NCBI GenBank assembly: GCA_050173895.1
Contig: JBFXKJ010000059.1
Coordinates: forward strand, 1-17,083
Reading direction: 5' to 3'
From: JBCFBK01 sp050173895
GTDB lineage: Bacteria; Bacteroidota; Bacteroidia; Bacteroidales; Prolixibacteraceae
DNA length: 17,083 nucleotides
The translations under genes and the position numbers were made by a program. The number at the start of each line of letters is the position of its first letter. The first letter of the stretch is position 1. Below the pieces are notes generated by a model. The model was given only the letters and a program-made list of their open reading frames with translations. It ran no database searches and was not told the origin of the DNA. Of this stretch, positions 7,429 through 15,968 are shown in pieces.

Positions 7429-10400
7429 CTAGGTTATTTTTTTACCGTAATAAAGTTCGCTTTTAGTGATGGTGTGCTCGTAGGTTTCACCGGCTTTCAG
7501 GTCTTTGATGGTCTCCCACACAGGACGGTCAACGCCAACACCTGTCAGTCCTTTTGAGCAGGTAAACACAATATTGCCGGTGGTGTCGTACCAGGTATCG
7601 TTTTCATTTTGCTGCAACACAGGGAACTGTACGTTGTAAATCAGGATAAGCTCTTCGAGGGTCAGGCCCAGGGCCATCGCGGTGATCACGTCTATCTCCA
7701 CCAGCGCCTGCCTCCGTTCATACCAGTTGCGTAGCGGCGTATCCCATTGCCACTGCCCAGTCAACCCCTGAAAGGGCTTTAAACGGCTGTCGGTTTTACT
7801 CCATTGGTCATGCCGGTAATCTTCCCGCCAGTTCCGCTCCCATAAGGGTGCATAGTATTTGTTCAGACAGTTGAGCAGCAGTACCCTAATATATAAAACC
7901 TTACTATAAATTTCATTAAATCCCATCGGGATATTATCAATCTGAGCATTATCGTAAAGACCTGACTTCCCCATCGCTTTAATAAAAAAATCTATCGGCA
8001 AAGAGGACGATATTGCTGCAAATTCAACTAAGCTATGTTCCTTTTTAAACGTAACGCTTTTTACGGTATGAATATGTGCTGCATTAGGTGGTAGAATAGC
8101 ACCCGTAAGCGTTCGCTCTCCCGCTTGACTAAGCATTGCTCTAAATCCGATCTTGTAATAATCGAACCAGCTGTCATAAACCGGGCGATCCAGACTGTCG
8201 TGCCCCTTTTGAAATCCCTTCAGAACGTCGGCATAACCGGCCGTAATATTTTGCGGGATGTAGTTGGTGCGGGCAATCGTATACTCGTCGGCTTCCTGCA
8301 AATCAATGATATCATAATCAGAATTTAACCTGCACTCCGCTCGCGGCGTTTTATACATGGGGTTAGCGACAAAGAAATGGGGACCGCTGTAAACCATTTC
8401 AAAACCCTCGACCGAAGGATAACGGGTTTCCCGTTTAATATTTCCTGCATTCACATCATTGGTTTCATGCCATCCTTCGCTGACGATATTTTGAAAATTC
8501 CTCACCGACGTCGGAAATTCTCCCAGTTTTTCCAAAACAGCCATAATTTCTTTGGCGTGTACCCCCACCAGTTTGGTTCCCTGCCAGTCATCGGAGTTTT
8601 CAAACGTGCGGGCCAAAATTTTTAATTCTTTTCCCGTAAAATAGACAATCCGTGACTGGTGCGGATGAATGTTCCAGATCATCTTACTCTGTGCTTCATC
8701 TTTTACCTTATAACCGCCGGCCACGCCAAACCCTGAATGGGTGAAACATCCATCAATGGTAGACGGATGAAACAAATTATTGATCGAGGTAAAGCCAATA
8801 TCTCCCTTCGCTCCTGAATAGATATGTGTTCCATAACTGTTATGATGATCTATTTCAGTAAATAACATTAACTCATTTTTAAACTGGAAATGATATTTCA
8901 GCCGCGGGTATATTTCTTTTCGCAGGGCCTGCCCGTTAGGATCGTCATAAACGCCCTCGGGGTGCAGCAGTCCCAGGTAACCTTTTTCAGAGACCCAATG
9001 GAAGCCGTTTTCGAGGACGCATTTATACAGGTTTGTCTGTTGCCCCGCCAGCAAAGGATAGTTTTGCACCGCATTCATGAACGCCGAAGCCGACTCGGTT
9101 TCGATGCATTCGGCAAAGTAAGCTTCCTTCCGGCTTTCGTCTTCCAAAAAACCAGACTGCATGCGGCGCACCTGCGGTGCGGTCACCTTGCGGATCTCCA
9201 TTTCCGGGAAGACCTCGCTCATCAGTCCCTTTTCCTCAAACTGCAGCTTGATCCAGGGCGGATTTCCCACGGCCACGTCAAAACCATTATTTTCACGGAA
9301 TACTTCAATAAATTCAAGCTGGTAGTGAAAGAAGCGGTTGGTTTGTGCCAGTTGCATGACCAGGGCGCTGCGGTTATTGGTAAAGAGCGAGCTTGCTTTT
9401 TTGTTTAGAGCCTCGGTCATCCGCTGCTGTACGGTCACCGATTCCTTCCGGTAACTGCGCAGCGTCAACTGCCGGGCGTCATCGAACAAGGATCCCTGCG
9501 ATAGCTGAGGGAGATAAATTTCGCCTTCTTCCCTGGTCGTTGTCTCCTGCTTTAATTCCTCGAGGTCAATGTTCAGGATGTTGGCCAGATCCTGATACCA
9601 TTCCGCACGCGTAGGCAATTCTCCTGCATGCCGCACATCCCAAAACCAGAAGCTGCACCAGTAGTCCATGATGAGCTTCAGCTTGTAATAAGGCGCGTTG
9701 GTGGTGGAGCGTCCGGCTGCCAGCCGCTCCTTTTCATGATAACTTTTTGCCCGGAGCTGCACCTGCTCATCCGACCGGAACGCACCAAAAAAGTCGGGCT
9801 TGATGCGGGTCTGGACATCCACGCTTTTCTGAAAACGATCATGTTCTTCAAGCAACAGATCGACTGCCTCACACAGGATCTGCAAGGTTTTATATTCGTC
9901 GGCACGAACAGGCTTGCAAAATTCTTTCTTCCACTCGCTCACATACCGTACTTCAACAGGATATTGATCCTTCAACAGGCGAATGCCGGCCGAAGGCACC
10001 ATGTTCTTATCAGGGAGCAGGAAATGATAAATCTCGTCAGCCTTCCGCTGAATGCCATCTTTTCCGAATTTCAGATGGCGCGGCGCCTTTTCCCACCATT
10101 CTTTTTTCAACGGCTTATTCCGTTGCGCCTGGGTTCCTGTCTTAGGCAGTTCCACACGAATATCGGCATATTTATACGCCTTCAGCCAGGCCCCCACCAC
10201 TGCATTTCCCACTCCCAGGCGGTAACCGAAAAAGGGCGTCTGCATGTCCTTATGGATCACGTTCAGCCAAAGCGACAACTTCCCCAATTCAATGGCTGTG
10301 GGATTCAGGTCAACCCCATATACGTTGTTTAACGCGATATACGCCTTGATCTTCTGCAACTCTTCCCGGTACTGGTCGGGCGCCACCTTCCTGTTTAACT

Positions 10401-12225
10401 CCCGCTGCCGGTAATTGAGGTAAGCCTCGGACAACTGGTTAATGACCTCGTTGTGAAATGCTGCCGCACCCATGGCCGGTTCCAGGATCCGAAGATCGAG
10501 CAAGTCGAGCGCTTTTAGCTCACCCTTGTCCAGTTTTTCTAGGAAAGGCTTCAGGGTATATTTTACCGTACATTGCGTCAGCACTTCGGGCGTGTAATAT
10601 GAAGCAGACTTCAGCCGGTCGCGGCCGCTTAGCCGGTAAATAAATGTTCCCTTAGGGATGACCTTTAACTGATCATTTTTGTCATAAAAAACCTCATCCC
10701 GGTCGAAGTCGTCGATCCGGGAACGGGGCACCAGGAACGAGCCATCCTGGTTCACCACCGAATCAGAGCCTTCATTCTCTTTCCGTTTCCGGTGTACTTC
10801 GATGTAATCGGTATCGGCAAAAAAACCGCGAAAGGCCAGCAGGCTTTCATAAACACTTCCCAACTGGTTAATCCCCAGGTTGGCATATGAAATCCGTCCT
10901 CTTGCTTTTCCTTTCTGCCTGTGCGAAAGCGATAGCCTGCAGATTACATCCTGCCAAACGATGTTCCTGATTTTTACCTGTGAAAGCAGCTTCAGTTTGC
11001 TGTCGTCAAAAAGCGGGGAATCCAGATCCCGAATCCCGAAGCTCCGGTTTGACGCCTCATCCTCCCGATATCCGTCATTCAACAACCGAAATAGCCGGGC
11101 GATGGACTCATGGAAAAAATAACCGTTCTGGCTGCTGACTGACTGTAGCGGCACCTGTTCCAGGTCGCGAAGCATCTCGAGCGAATAGCCCTGCAGGTAG
11201 ACCGGGTCTTCGGAAGGCAAAATATCCAGTTCTTTCCGGGATTCGGCATAAAACAAAAACAACAGGCGGTATACATAGGTCAGGCAATCGTCTTTAAGCT
11301 GAACGGCATTAATCTCAGCCAGGTCGCCTCCCCTCTTCCGCCAGTAATATACGGCTTCGTTGGCGATGGCTTCAACGGCATGGATCACGCCTGCTTTCAG
11401 ATCTTTGGTCACCTCGTACGCGCTCTTGTGCGAATCCTCGTCAAGCTGCTCCATCAGCACAATGTCCGATTGGGGAGCCAGGGTTTCCTTTGCCAGTAAA
11501 AAATAAAAAAGAGAATAGTAATCGCGGGTAACGGCTGCTTCCGAAAACAGTTCCTCCAGGTTAAATTCGAGGTAACTGCCTTTGAACCACTTTCCCTGCT
11601 CCAACAGAAAATATTCGTTGCCGGCGCAAAGCAGGATGTATTTGGGGCGCCGGTATTGCTCGATCAGAAACAGTTCCGAAACCGCCTTATTAATGATCAT
11701 CGGGGAGATCCGCATCCCTTCAGGAACCTGAAAGACGTTTTCCCACTGCCGGCGATGATATTTTTGTGGCGCAACCGATGTGATTTCATCCTCTTCCACA
11801 TTGTAACTCTGCTGAAAAAGCCCGTCAGGATTCTCGTCCCCCTCTTTAATAAGCGACTGCATCTCCATGATCATCAGGTAAGGCTGCTTTCCTCGATAAA
11901 GCAGGTGCCTGACCGGAAGCACATTGATTTCATCGAGAGGAAACAGGTCGTTGTATTCAGGGTTGTCGCCCGGATATCCCAGCGCATTCAGCAAATGCGA
12001 GTGAAACTGATGGGTGGCGGTTATCTTGTCTTTAATCCGGAGCTTCCCTTCCAGAAAATTCTGTTTGTATTTGAAATACCGGTCTTTCAGCGCAGCAATG
12101 TTTTTCTGGAACAGCTTATTTTCTTCGGCCGAATAGCCTGTTTTTTCCAGTACTTTCCGCGGAAAATCCTCATCGAAATAGTTGGACGAAAAGTATTCGC
12201 CGATATTTAACAGAAACCTGATCAT
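7429..12225 (-). CDS. DrmMI-like N6-adenine DNA methyltransferase (Eco57I / type IIG-like), possibly C-terminally truncated
   Basis: The product is about 1598 residues from the ATG at 12225, which I prefer because it lies 10 nt after the upstream stop with a purine-rich AAAGAG before it; an earlier ATG at 12273 would add 16 residues and overlap the helicase gene. Methylase motifs are SASYYTPEVL (540-549, motif X region), EPAMGAAAF (582-590, SAM binding), GVDLNPTAIELG (motif II region) and catalytic NPPW (988-991), which marks amino-methylation, most likely N6-adenine. About 400 residues separate motifs I and IV, as in large type IIG, PglX and DrmMI enzymes. The N-terminal ~250 residues contain alternating strands (YLMIMEMQS, YILLCAGNEYFLL) resembling a decayed restriction nuclease fold, and the C-terminal third probably recognises the target. 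EPAMGxAAF followed by NEVINQLSEAYL is typical of the DISARM class 1 methylase as I remember it. The inferred role is self-DNA marking. The frame ends at TAG with a coding-like continuation. Confidence 0.87.
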   Translation of the reverse strand: MIRFLLNIGEYFSSNYFDEDFPRKVLEKTGYSAEENKLFQKNIAALKDRYFKYKQNFLEGKLRIKDKITATHQFHSHLLNALGYPGDNPEYNDLFPLDEINVLPVRHLLYRGKQPYLMIMEMQSLIKEGDENPDGLFQQSYNVEEDEITSVAPQKYHRRQWENVFQVPEGMRISPMIINKAVSELFLIEQYRRPKYILLCAGNEYFLLEQGKWFKGSYLEFNLEELFSEAAVTRDYYSLFYFLLAKETLAPQSDIVLMEQLDEDSHKSAYEVTKDLKAGVIHAVEAIANEAVYYWRKRGGDLAEINAVQLKDDCLTYVYRLLFLFYAESRKELDILPSEDPVYLQGYSLEMLRDLEQVPLQSVSSQNGYFFHESIARLFRLLNDGYREDEASNRSFGIRDLDSPLFDDSKLKLLSQVKIRNIVWQDVICRLSLSHRQKGKARGRISYANLGINQLGSVYESLLAFRGFFADTDYIEVHRKRKENEGSDSVVNQDGSFLVPRSRIDDFDRDEVFYDKNDQLKVIPKGTFIYRLSGRDRLKSASYYTPEVLTQCTVKYTLKPFLEKLDKGELKALDLLDLRILEPAMGAAAFHNEVINQLSEAYLNYRQRELNRKVAPDQYREELQKIKAYIALNNVYGVDLNPTAIELGKLSLWLNVIHKDMQTPFFGYRLGVGNAVVGAWLKAYKYADIRVELPKTGTQAQRNKPLKKEWWEKAPRHLKFGKDGIQRKADEIYHFLLPDKNMVPSAGIRLLKDQYPVEVRYVSEWKKEFCKPVRADEYKTLQILCEAVDLLLEEHDRFQKSVDVQTRIKPDFFGAFRSDEQVQLRAKSYHEKERLAAGRSTTNAPYYKLKLIMDYWCSFWFWDVRHAGELPTRAEWYQDLANILNIDLEELKQETTTREEGEIYLPQLSQGSLFDDARQLTLRSYRKESVTVQQRMTEALNKKASSLFTNNRSALVMQLAQTNRFFHYQLEFIEVFRENNGFDVAVGNPPWIKLQFEEKGLMSEVFPEMEIRKVTAPQVRRMQSGFLEDESRKEAYFAECIETESASAFMNAVQNYPLLAGQQTNLYKCVLENGFHWVSEKGYLGLLHPEGVYDDPNGQALRKEIYPRLKYHFQFKNELMLFTEIDHHNSYGTHIYSGAKGDIGFTSINNLFHPSTIDGCFTHSGFGVAGGYKVKDEAQSKMIWNIHPHQSRIVYFTGKELKILARTFENSDDWQGTKLVGVHAKEIMAVLEKLGEFPTSVRNFQNIVSEGWHETNDVNAGNIKRETRYPSVEGFEMVYSGPHFFVANPMYKTPRAECRLNSDYDIIDLQEADEYTIARTNYIPQNITAGYADVLKGFQKGHDSLDRPVYDSWFDYYKIGFRAMLSQAGERTLTGAILPPNAAHIHTVKSVTFKKEHSLVEFAAISSSLPIDFFIKAMGKSGLYDNAQIDNIPMGFNEIYSKVLYIRVLLLNCLNKYYAPLWERNWREDYRHDQWSKTDSRLKPFQGLTGQWQWDTPLRNWYERRQALVEIDVITAMALGLTLEELILIYNVQFPVLQQNENDTWYDTTGNIVFTCSKGLTGVGVDRPVWETIKDLKAGETYEHTITKSELYYGKKIT

Positions 12226-12235
12226 CTCTTTGCAT

Positions 12236-15139
12236 TTAATTGTAGAATACCGAAATAATTTTGAGATAAGCATCTTTATTCAGGGAAGTCAAATCCTGAT
12301 AAAAGCGACTTGATTCGCTGATGATCGTTTCTATCTCGTGCTCCTTATCTTCAAAACGCCGCTTAATGAAACCGGTCTGTATCTTATCGCCAAAGTCGGC
12401 CTGCAACTGATCTTTAGCCTGGCGTCCCCAGTTCTTCAGTTTTTCCTGATAAACGGCTAATTCTTTTTCCGCCTCAAGCTCTTTCAACATCTGGATCTGG
12501 CGCATATACATCTCCCTGGCAAACTCGACGACCTCAGGTAACAGGACTTTGAACTGGTCAAGCATCGTTGGTTCGATGGTTTGGGTGATCAGCTCTTTGT
12601 TGAGCTGAAACTGTTCGACGAATTTACTCAGCGCGATTGGTTGTCTGAACCCTCCTCCAATCACTGTGGGAACGACGAAAAACTCGGAGATAATGGCTTG
12701 CCCGATATTATTCGACACCTGTCCGTGAATCACGAACCAGGCGGTCCTCTCCGGCAGTCTCTTTAATCGTGCCACCAGGGCCACCTGCTTGTCGATACCC
12801 GATTCGAGTTTCGACATGAGTGCCCGGGCCACGGGATGCAGGTCGTACAGCAACTGAAATTTTGCCCACTCTCCTTTCTTTTTTCGGGCATCGTCGATGG
12901 CCTGCTGTACGATTTCCTTTTTGAACGATAAGCGAAAAATATCATTCACCGCGGGTTTAGCCTCCCTGGGTAAATCGTAGAGCAGGCGGTTCAGCATTTT
13001 TGTATTCCGCACTTCCAGATAGTTCTTGTCAATAAACTCAGCATCACCATCTTTCAGCAGTTTATCGGTCTTTAGTTGCGCGATGAGCTCGGAGTAAAAA
13101 CCATAATCACCAGGGTAAAGGGAATAACTCTTTTCTATAGGGTCGCTTTCAATGCGGGATTCAGTTACCTCAAGCAGCCCGCCAAACAGCAAGTCTGTAT
13201 CAAATAGTTCCGTTTCTGTATCATTTCCTTCAATCAGAAAATTTTCATTCTGACCGGCAATGGCTTCCTCCAGTTTCTTTTCTTCGGCTTCCGGACTATA
13301 CAGTTTCATGACTGCCCCGGCATCTCCCAGTGTCTTATAGACTTCTTCCTCCTTTTTCGTGAGATTTTCAATGATATGAAGATCTGTTTTCACCCCGGGA
13401 GTTTCAGATTGGGCGATCAGGTAATAGATCCAGGGTGTCTTCTTTTGCCCGTAACGATCGATCCGCCCGTTGCGCTGCTCCAGGGTAATGAGCGACCAGG
13501 GAATGTCGTAATTAAACATGACATTACAATAATAATGCAGGTTAACGCCCTGCGAACCTGCGTCGGATGAAAGGAAAAGACGGACATCCGAATCCTCCTT
13601 CCCGAAATCTTCAATGGCCGCCTGCTGCTCCATGTCGGGCAATCCGCCGTGAAAAAGCTTCACAGCCCGGTCTTCGATATTGAAGTCCGCTTTGAGGTTC
13701 TGTTCAAGATAGTGAAGCGTGTCGATACGTTCAGTGAAAACCACGATCCGCTGATCATTCTTCCGTCCGCTCCACCCCAGCTCGATCAGTTTATCCCTGA
13801 ATGCACGGTACTTTGAATCAGCTCCACGGTCCAGAATCGCATTGATCTTATCCCGAATGCCGAGCAGCAACTGAATGTCATTTTCGGCCAGGTCTGATCC
13901 TACGGTAGACGATTTTATTCTGTCAATTCTTCTTTCAATGCTCCTGACAGCCGCCAGAGGCGACGACATAAACCCCTTAAACAGGCCAATTGAGAAAAGC
14001 AGATCGCGGGTACCTTTGCCTGCTCCGTCGTCAAGCTCCAGTTCCGGTTCTTCATCCAGCCGGGACAGCGATTCAAACTTGATCTTTTGCTGAACTTCCA
14101 AAAGCTCCTCTTCCTCCGCCGACAGGCGGGCGCGAATGGGAACCACCTCACGGTCCTGAAAATTGGACCGTACGGCGTCATCCATGATATGCCGTTTAAA
14201 GCGCCTGACGTAATAGGGTTTAAAATCCTCGTTGACGTATTCGCCGTTCGCCGGCACAGCAGTGGGTTCGATCATGTTGATCAGGTTGGCAAAACTCTGC
14301 TTCTTCCCGTTATGCGGAGTGGCCGATGTAAGGATCAGCGATTCACAGCGGGTAGCCAGAAACTGCGCTACATCTCCCCGCTGGCTGCCGGCATTGGCAA
14401 CCGTATGGCACTCGTCGACAACGATAATGTCCCAACTGGTTTTCTCGATATAGTGCCTGAATTTGGCATTGTTCTTCAGCGTATCGATCGAGATAATTGT
14501 CTTATCGTAATATTCAAAAGGATTTTTATTAGCCGGTAACTCGGCTTTGATGTGTGCAATCCCTTCCGAATCGAGCCGGACCAGCGGAATCGCAAAACGG
14601 TTCCAGATTTCCTGCTGGAACTGCCCCAGGATCGATTTGAGCGCCAGCACCATAATCCGCTTTCCCTTTCCCCTTTTGATCAGCTCGGCCAGCAGGATAC
14701 CAACCTCGATCGTTTTTCCAAGACCCACGCCGTCGGCGATCAATAACCGCGGACGTGGAAGTTTGAAAGCCTGCAGCGTCGGGTCCAGTTGATAATCGGC
14801 CAGGTTAAAGGCCGCTTTATGTGCAATATTGATTTTCTTGCTGTATCCCGTGCTGTTCCTCAACTGCGTTTCCAAAAAGAGCTTGGTCCGCCTGTACCCA
14901 TAGTCCGTGTCGGCAATCAGTTCCGTTTGAGCAGGATCCAGAACACGGATATCGGCATCGATCCTGGAATCGAATTTAAACCGTTTCCCTTTGACCAACT
15001 CGCTGATACCTTCAGCATCGATCAGAAATGAGCCATCATAATTAGACGACACCTGCTGAATTAAAAAATCTTCGCCACGAACATGAATACGGGTTCCCTG
15101 AACAAATGCGGCAGTTGATGAAGTTCGATTCGGATCCAT
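12236..15139 (-). CDS. DrmD-like SNF2-family helicase / DNA translocase
   Basis: From the ATG at 15139 the product is 967 residues. A longer frame begins at a TTG at 15238, but its first 33 residues come from A/T-rich intergenic-looking DNA and lack family resemblance, so I reject it. SNF2/RapA-type motifs: ADGVGLGKTIE (from ~135; the usual ADE is ADG here), DECH (242-245), TSATPHNG (from ~271), SSDAGSQGVNLH and QRNGRIDRYGQ (~552-565). The C-terminal third is helical, with a probable coiled coil (MLKELEAEKELAVYQEK region). Its size, motif flavour and immediate linkage to a giant adenine methylase match DrmD of DISARM class 1. The family uses ATP to move along or remodel duplex DNA; in defence it likely helps engage or process foreign DNA. 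The downstream methylase starts 10 nt after its stop, so the two are almost certainly co-transcribed. Confidence 0.88.
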   Translation of the reverse strand: MDPNRTSSTAAFVQGTRIHVRGEDFLIQQVSSNYDGSFLIDAEGISELVKGKRFKFDSRIDADIRVLDPAQTELIADTDYGYRRTKLFLETQLRNSTGYSKKINIAHKAAFNLADYQLDPTLQAFKLPRPRLLIADGVGLGKTIEVGILLAELIKRGKGKRIMVLALKSILGQFQQEIWNRFAIPLVRLDSEGIAHIKAELPANKNPFEYYDKTIISIDTLKNNAKFRHYIEKTSWDIIVVDECHTVANAGSQRGDVAQFLATRCESLILTSATPHNGKKQSFANLINMIEPTAVPANGEYVNEDFKPYYVRRFKRHIMDDAVRSNFQDREVVPIRARLSAEEEELLEVQQKIKFESLSRLDEEPELELDDGAGKGTRDLLFSIGLFKGFMSSPLAAVRSIERRIDRIKSSTVGSDLAENDIQLLLGIRDKINAILDRGADSKYRAFRDKLIELGWSGRKNDQRIVVFTERIDTLHYLEQNLKADFNIEDRAVKLFHGGLPDMEQQAAIEDFGKEDSDVRLFLSSDAGSQGVNLHYYCNVMFNYDIPWSLITLEQRNGRIDRYGQKKTPWIYYLIAQSETPGVKTDLHIIENLTKKEEEVYKTLGDAGAVMKLYSPEAEEKKLEEAIAGQNENFLIEGNDTETELFDTDLLFGGLLEVTESRIESDPIEKSYSLYPGDYGFYSELIAQLKTDKLLKDGDAEFIDKNYLEVRNTKMLNRLLYDLPREAKPAVNDIFRLSFKKEIVQQAIDDARKKKGEWAKFQLLYDLHPVARALMSKLESGIDKQVALVARLKRLPERTAWFVIHGQVSNNIGQAIISEFFVVPTVIGGGFRQPIALSKFVEQFQLNKELITQTIEPTMLDQFKVLLPEVVEFAREMYMRQIQMLKELEAEKELAVYQEKLKNWGRQAKDQLQADFGDKIQTGFIKRRFEDKEHEIETIISESSRFYQDLTSLNKDAYLKIISVFYN

Positions 15140-15175
15140 TGACTGGTGATAAACAACTCGTGAATTTAACGATAA

Positions 15176-15217
15176 TAAATAAGAGAATGAATACAAAATA
15201 TTACTTTTTTTGAACAA
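15176..15217 (-). promoter_or_regulatory. A/T-rich candidate promoter and leader region of the defence locus
   Basis: The 127-nt gap between the cytidine deaminase stop and the helicase ATG contains, on the minus strand, TTTG, a poly-A run and then TATTTTG. These resemble Bacteroidota promoter elements, but the spacing (14 nt) is short and the -7 box is one base off consensus. AACCGA and TCGGTT just upstream could form a 6-bp stem. This is the most plausible place for the locus promoter, but the exact elements are uncertain. Confidence 0.25.
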
Positions 15218-15266
15218 ACCGAGAGCCGTTCGCTTCAATAGAAGGTCGGTTCATAGCCAATTTTAT

Positions 15267-15755
15267 TCAGAGGGAATTTAGCGCACCGGAATCAAAACTC
15301 AAGGGTAGCAGGCTCTTTGCATTGTCGAGCATGTCAATCTCCCCGCTGTTGTCCAGGAGAATACGAATAGGATGGCTAAACCGGATTTCGGTTTCGAGCA
15401 GGGCCTGCCGGCACATACCACAGGGGCTTATGTGCGCCGGGCGTACGCCGTCCCGGCCGAGTGCACTCACGGCTACAGCCTCAACCGCAACGTCCGGATA
15501 ATTGGCATTGGCCCAGAAAAGAGCGGTACGCTCGGCACAGCATCCTACCGGCGATGATGCGTTTTCCTGATTGTTCCCGGAAACCGTCCGCCCGTCTGCC
15601 AGCCTCAACGCCGCCCCCACCCGGAAGCCGGAATAAGGGGCATAGGCATTCCCCGCAGCTCCCCTTGCAGCCTGCAAAAGGGAACGGTCTTCTTCCGGAA
15701 GTTCATCCAGACTGCTGAACCCGGTGACTGCTATTTTAATCTCACGTTTGCGCAT
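15267..15755 (-). CDS. cdd: Cytidine deaminase
   Basis: The 162-residue product hydrolytically deaminates cytidine and deoxycytidine to uridine forms in pyrimidine salvage, in the cytoplasm. Zinc ligands and catalytic residues are present: the C73-A74-E75 motif, with Glu as proton shuttle, and PCGMCR (C112, C115). The substrate-binding NQEN motif is at 62-65, and AYAPYSGFRVGAAL (37-50) is typical of the small homotetrameric class. It is about 25 residues longer at the N-terminus than the Bacillus enzyme. The ATG at 15755 lies 14 nt from an exact TAnnTTTG box. It is on the same strand as the defence genes but separated by 127 nt, and it has no functional link to them that I can see; it is likely the resident flanking gene. 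Confidence 0.96.
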   Translation of the reverse strand: MRKREIKIAVTGFSSLDELPEEDRSLLQAARGAAGNAYAPYSGFRVGAALRLADGRTVSGNNQENASSPVGCCAERTALFWANANYPDVAVEAVAVSALGRDGVRPAHISPCGMCRQALLETEIRFSHPIRILLDNSGEIDMLDNAKSLLPLSFDSGALNSL

Positions 15756-15769
15756 AAACTGAATTTTGA

Positions 15770-15777
15770 CAAATTTA
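15770..15777 (-). promoter_or_regulatory. Bacteroidota -7 promoter element for cdd
   Basis: On the minus strand TAAATTTG matches TAnnTTTG exactly and ends 14 nt before the cdd ATG. No clear TTTG lies at the expected -33 spacing, so only the -7 element is supported. The untranslated leader would be very short. Confidence 0.5.
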
Positions 15778-15815
15778 CAGTTTTAATGGTTAAATCAGCC
15801 CTCCGCAGCCCGGGC

Positions 15816-15836
15816 AAAGGAGATTCGTCCTCCTTT
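15816..15836. other. Small perfect hairpin between divergent genes
   Basis: AAAGGAG and CTCCTTT form a 7-bp stem around a 7-nt loop, and on the plus strand a T-rich stretch follows. No gene ends into it from the left on the plus strand, so it is not an obvious terminator. It could be a regulatory structure or chance. The rest of 15778-15945 shows nothing else I can support. Confidence 0.3.
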
Positions 15837-15945
15837 TTCTTCGCCTGCTGCTGACAAAAGTTTAATCTATTTGTTCATATACGGAGAAAATGCCCTTGGT
15901 TCGCCTCAAATACGAAATTGTTATGGCACGTTTCGGGGCTTTTTT

Positions 15946-15953
15946 TATTTTTG
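15946..15953 (+). promoter_or_regulatory. Bacteroidota -7 promoter element for the glucosaminidase gene
   Basis: TATTTTTG matches TAnnTTTG exactly and ends 15 nt before the chosen ATG at 15969. A TTG occurs 25 nt upstream, too far for the usual ~19-nt spacing. The match supports starting the gene at 15969 and not at the upstream TTG at 15918, which lies upstream of the -7 element. Confidence 0.5.
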
Positions 15954-15968
15954 CTGAAAATTGAATTT

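Noticed and set aside
9628..10332. Plus-strand open frame of 234 codons
   Set aside because: It lies wholly antisense to the conserved methyltransferase frame and shows no family features.
1..15139. Canonical DISARM class 1 or BREX
   Set aside because: DrmA, DrmB and DrmC are not seen as separate genes, and no PglZ or BrxC is present; the helicase architecture is DruE-like.
15140..15238. N-terminal extension of the SNF2 helicase from a TTG start
   Set aside because: The extension is A/T-rich, non-homologous in character, and covers the likely promoter; ATG at 15139 is better.
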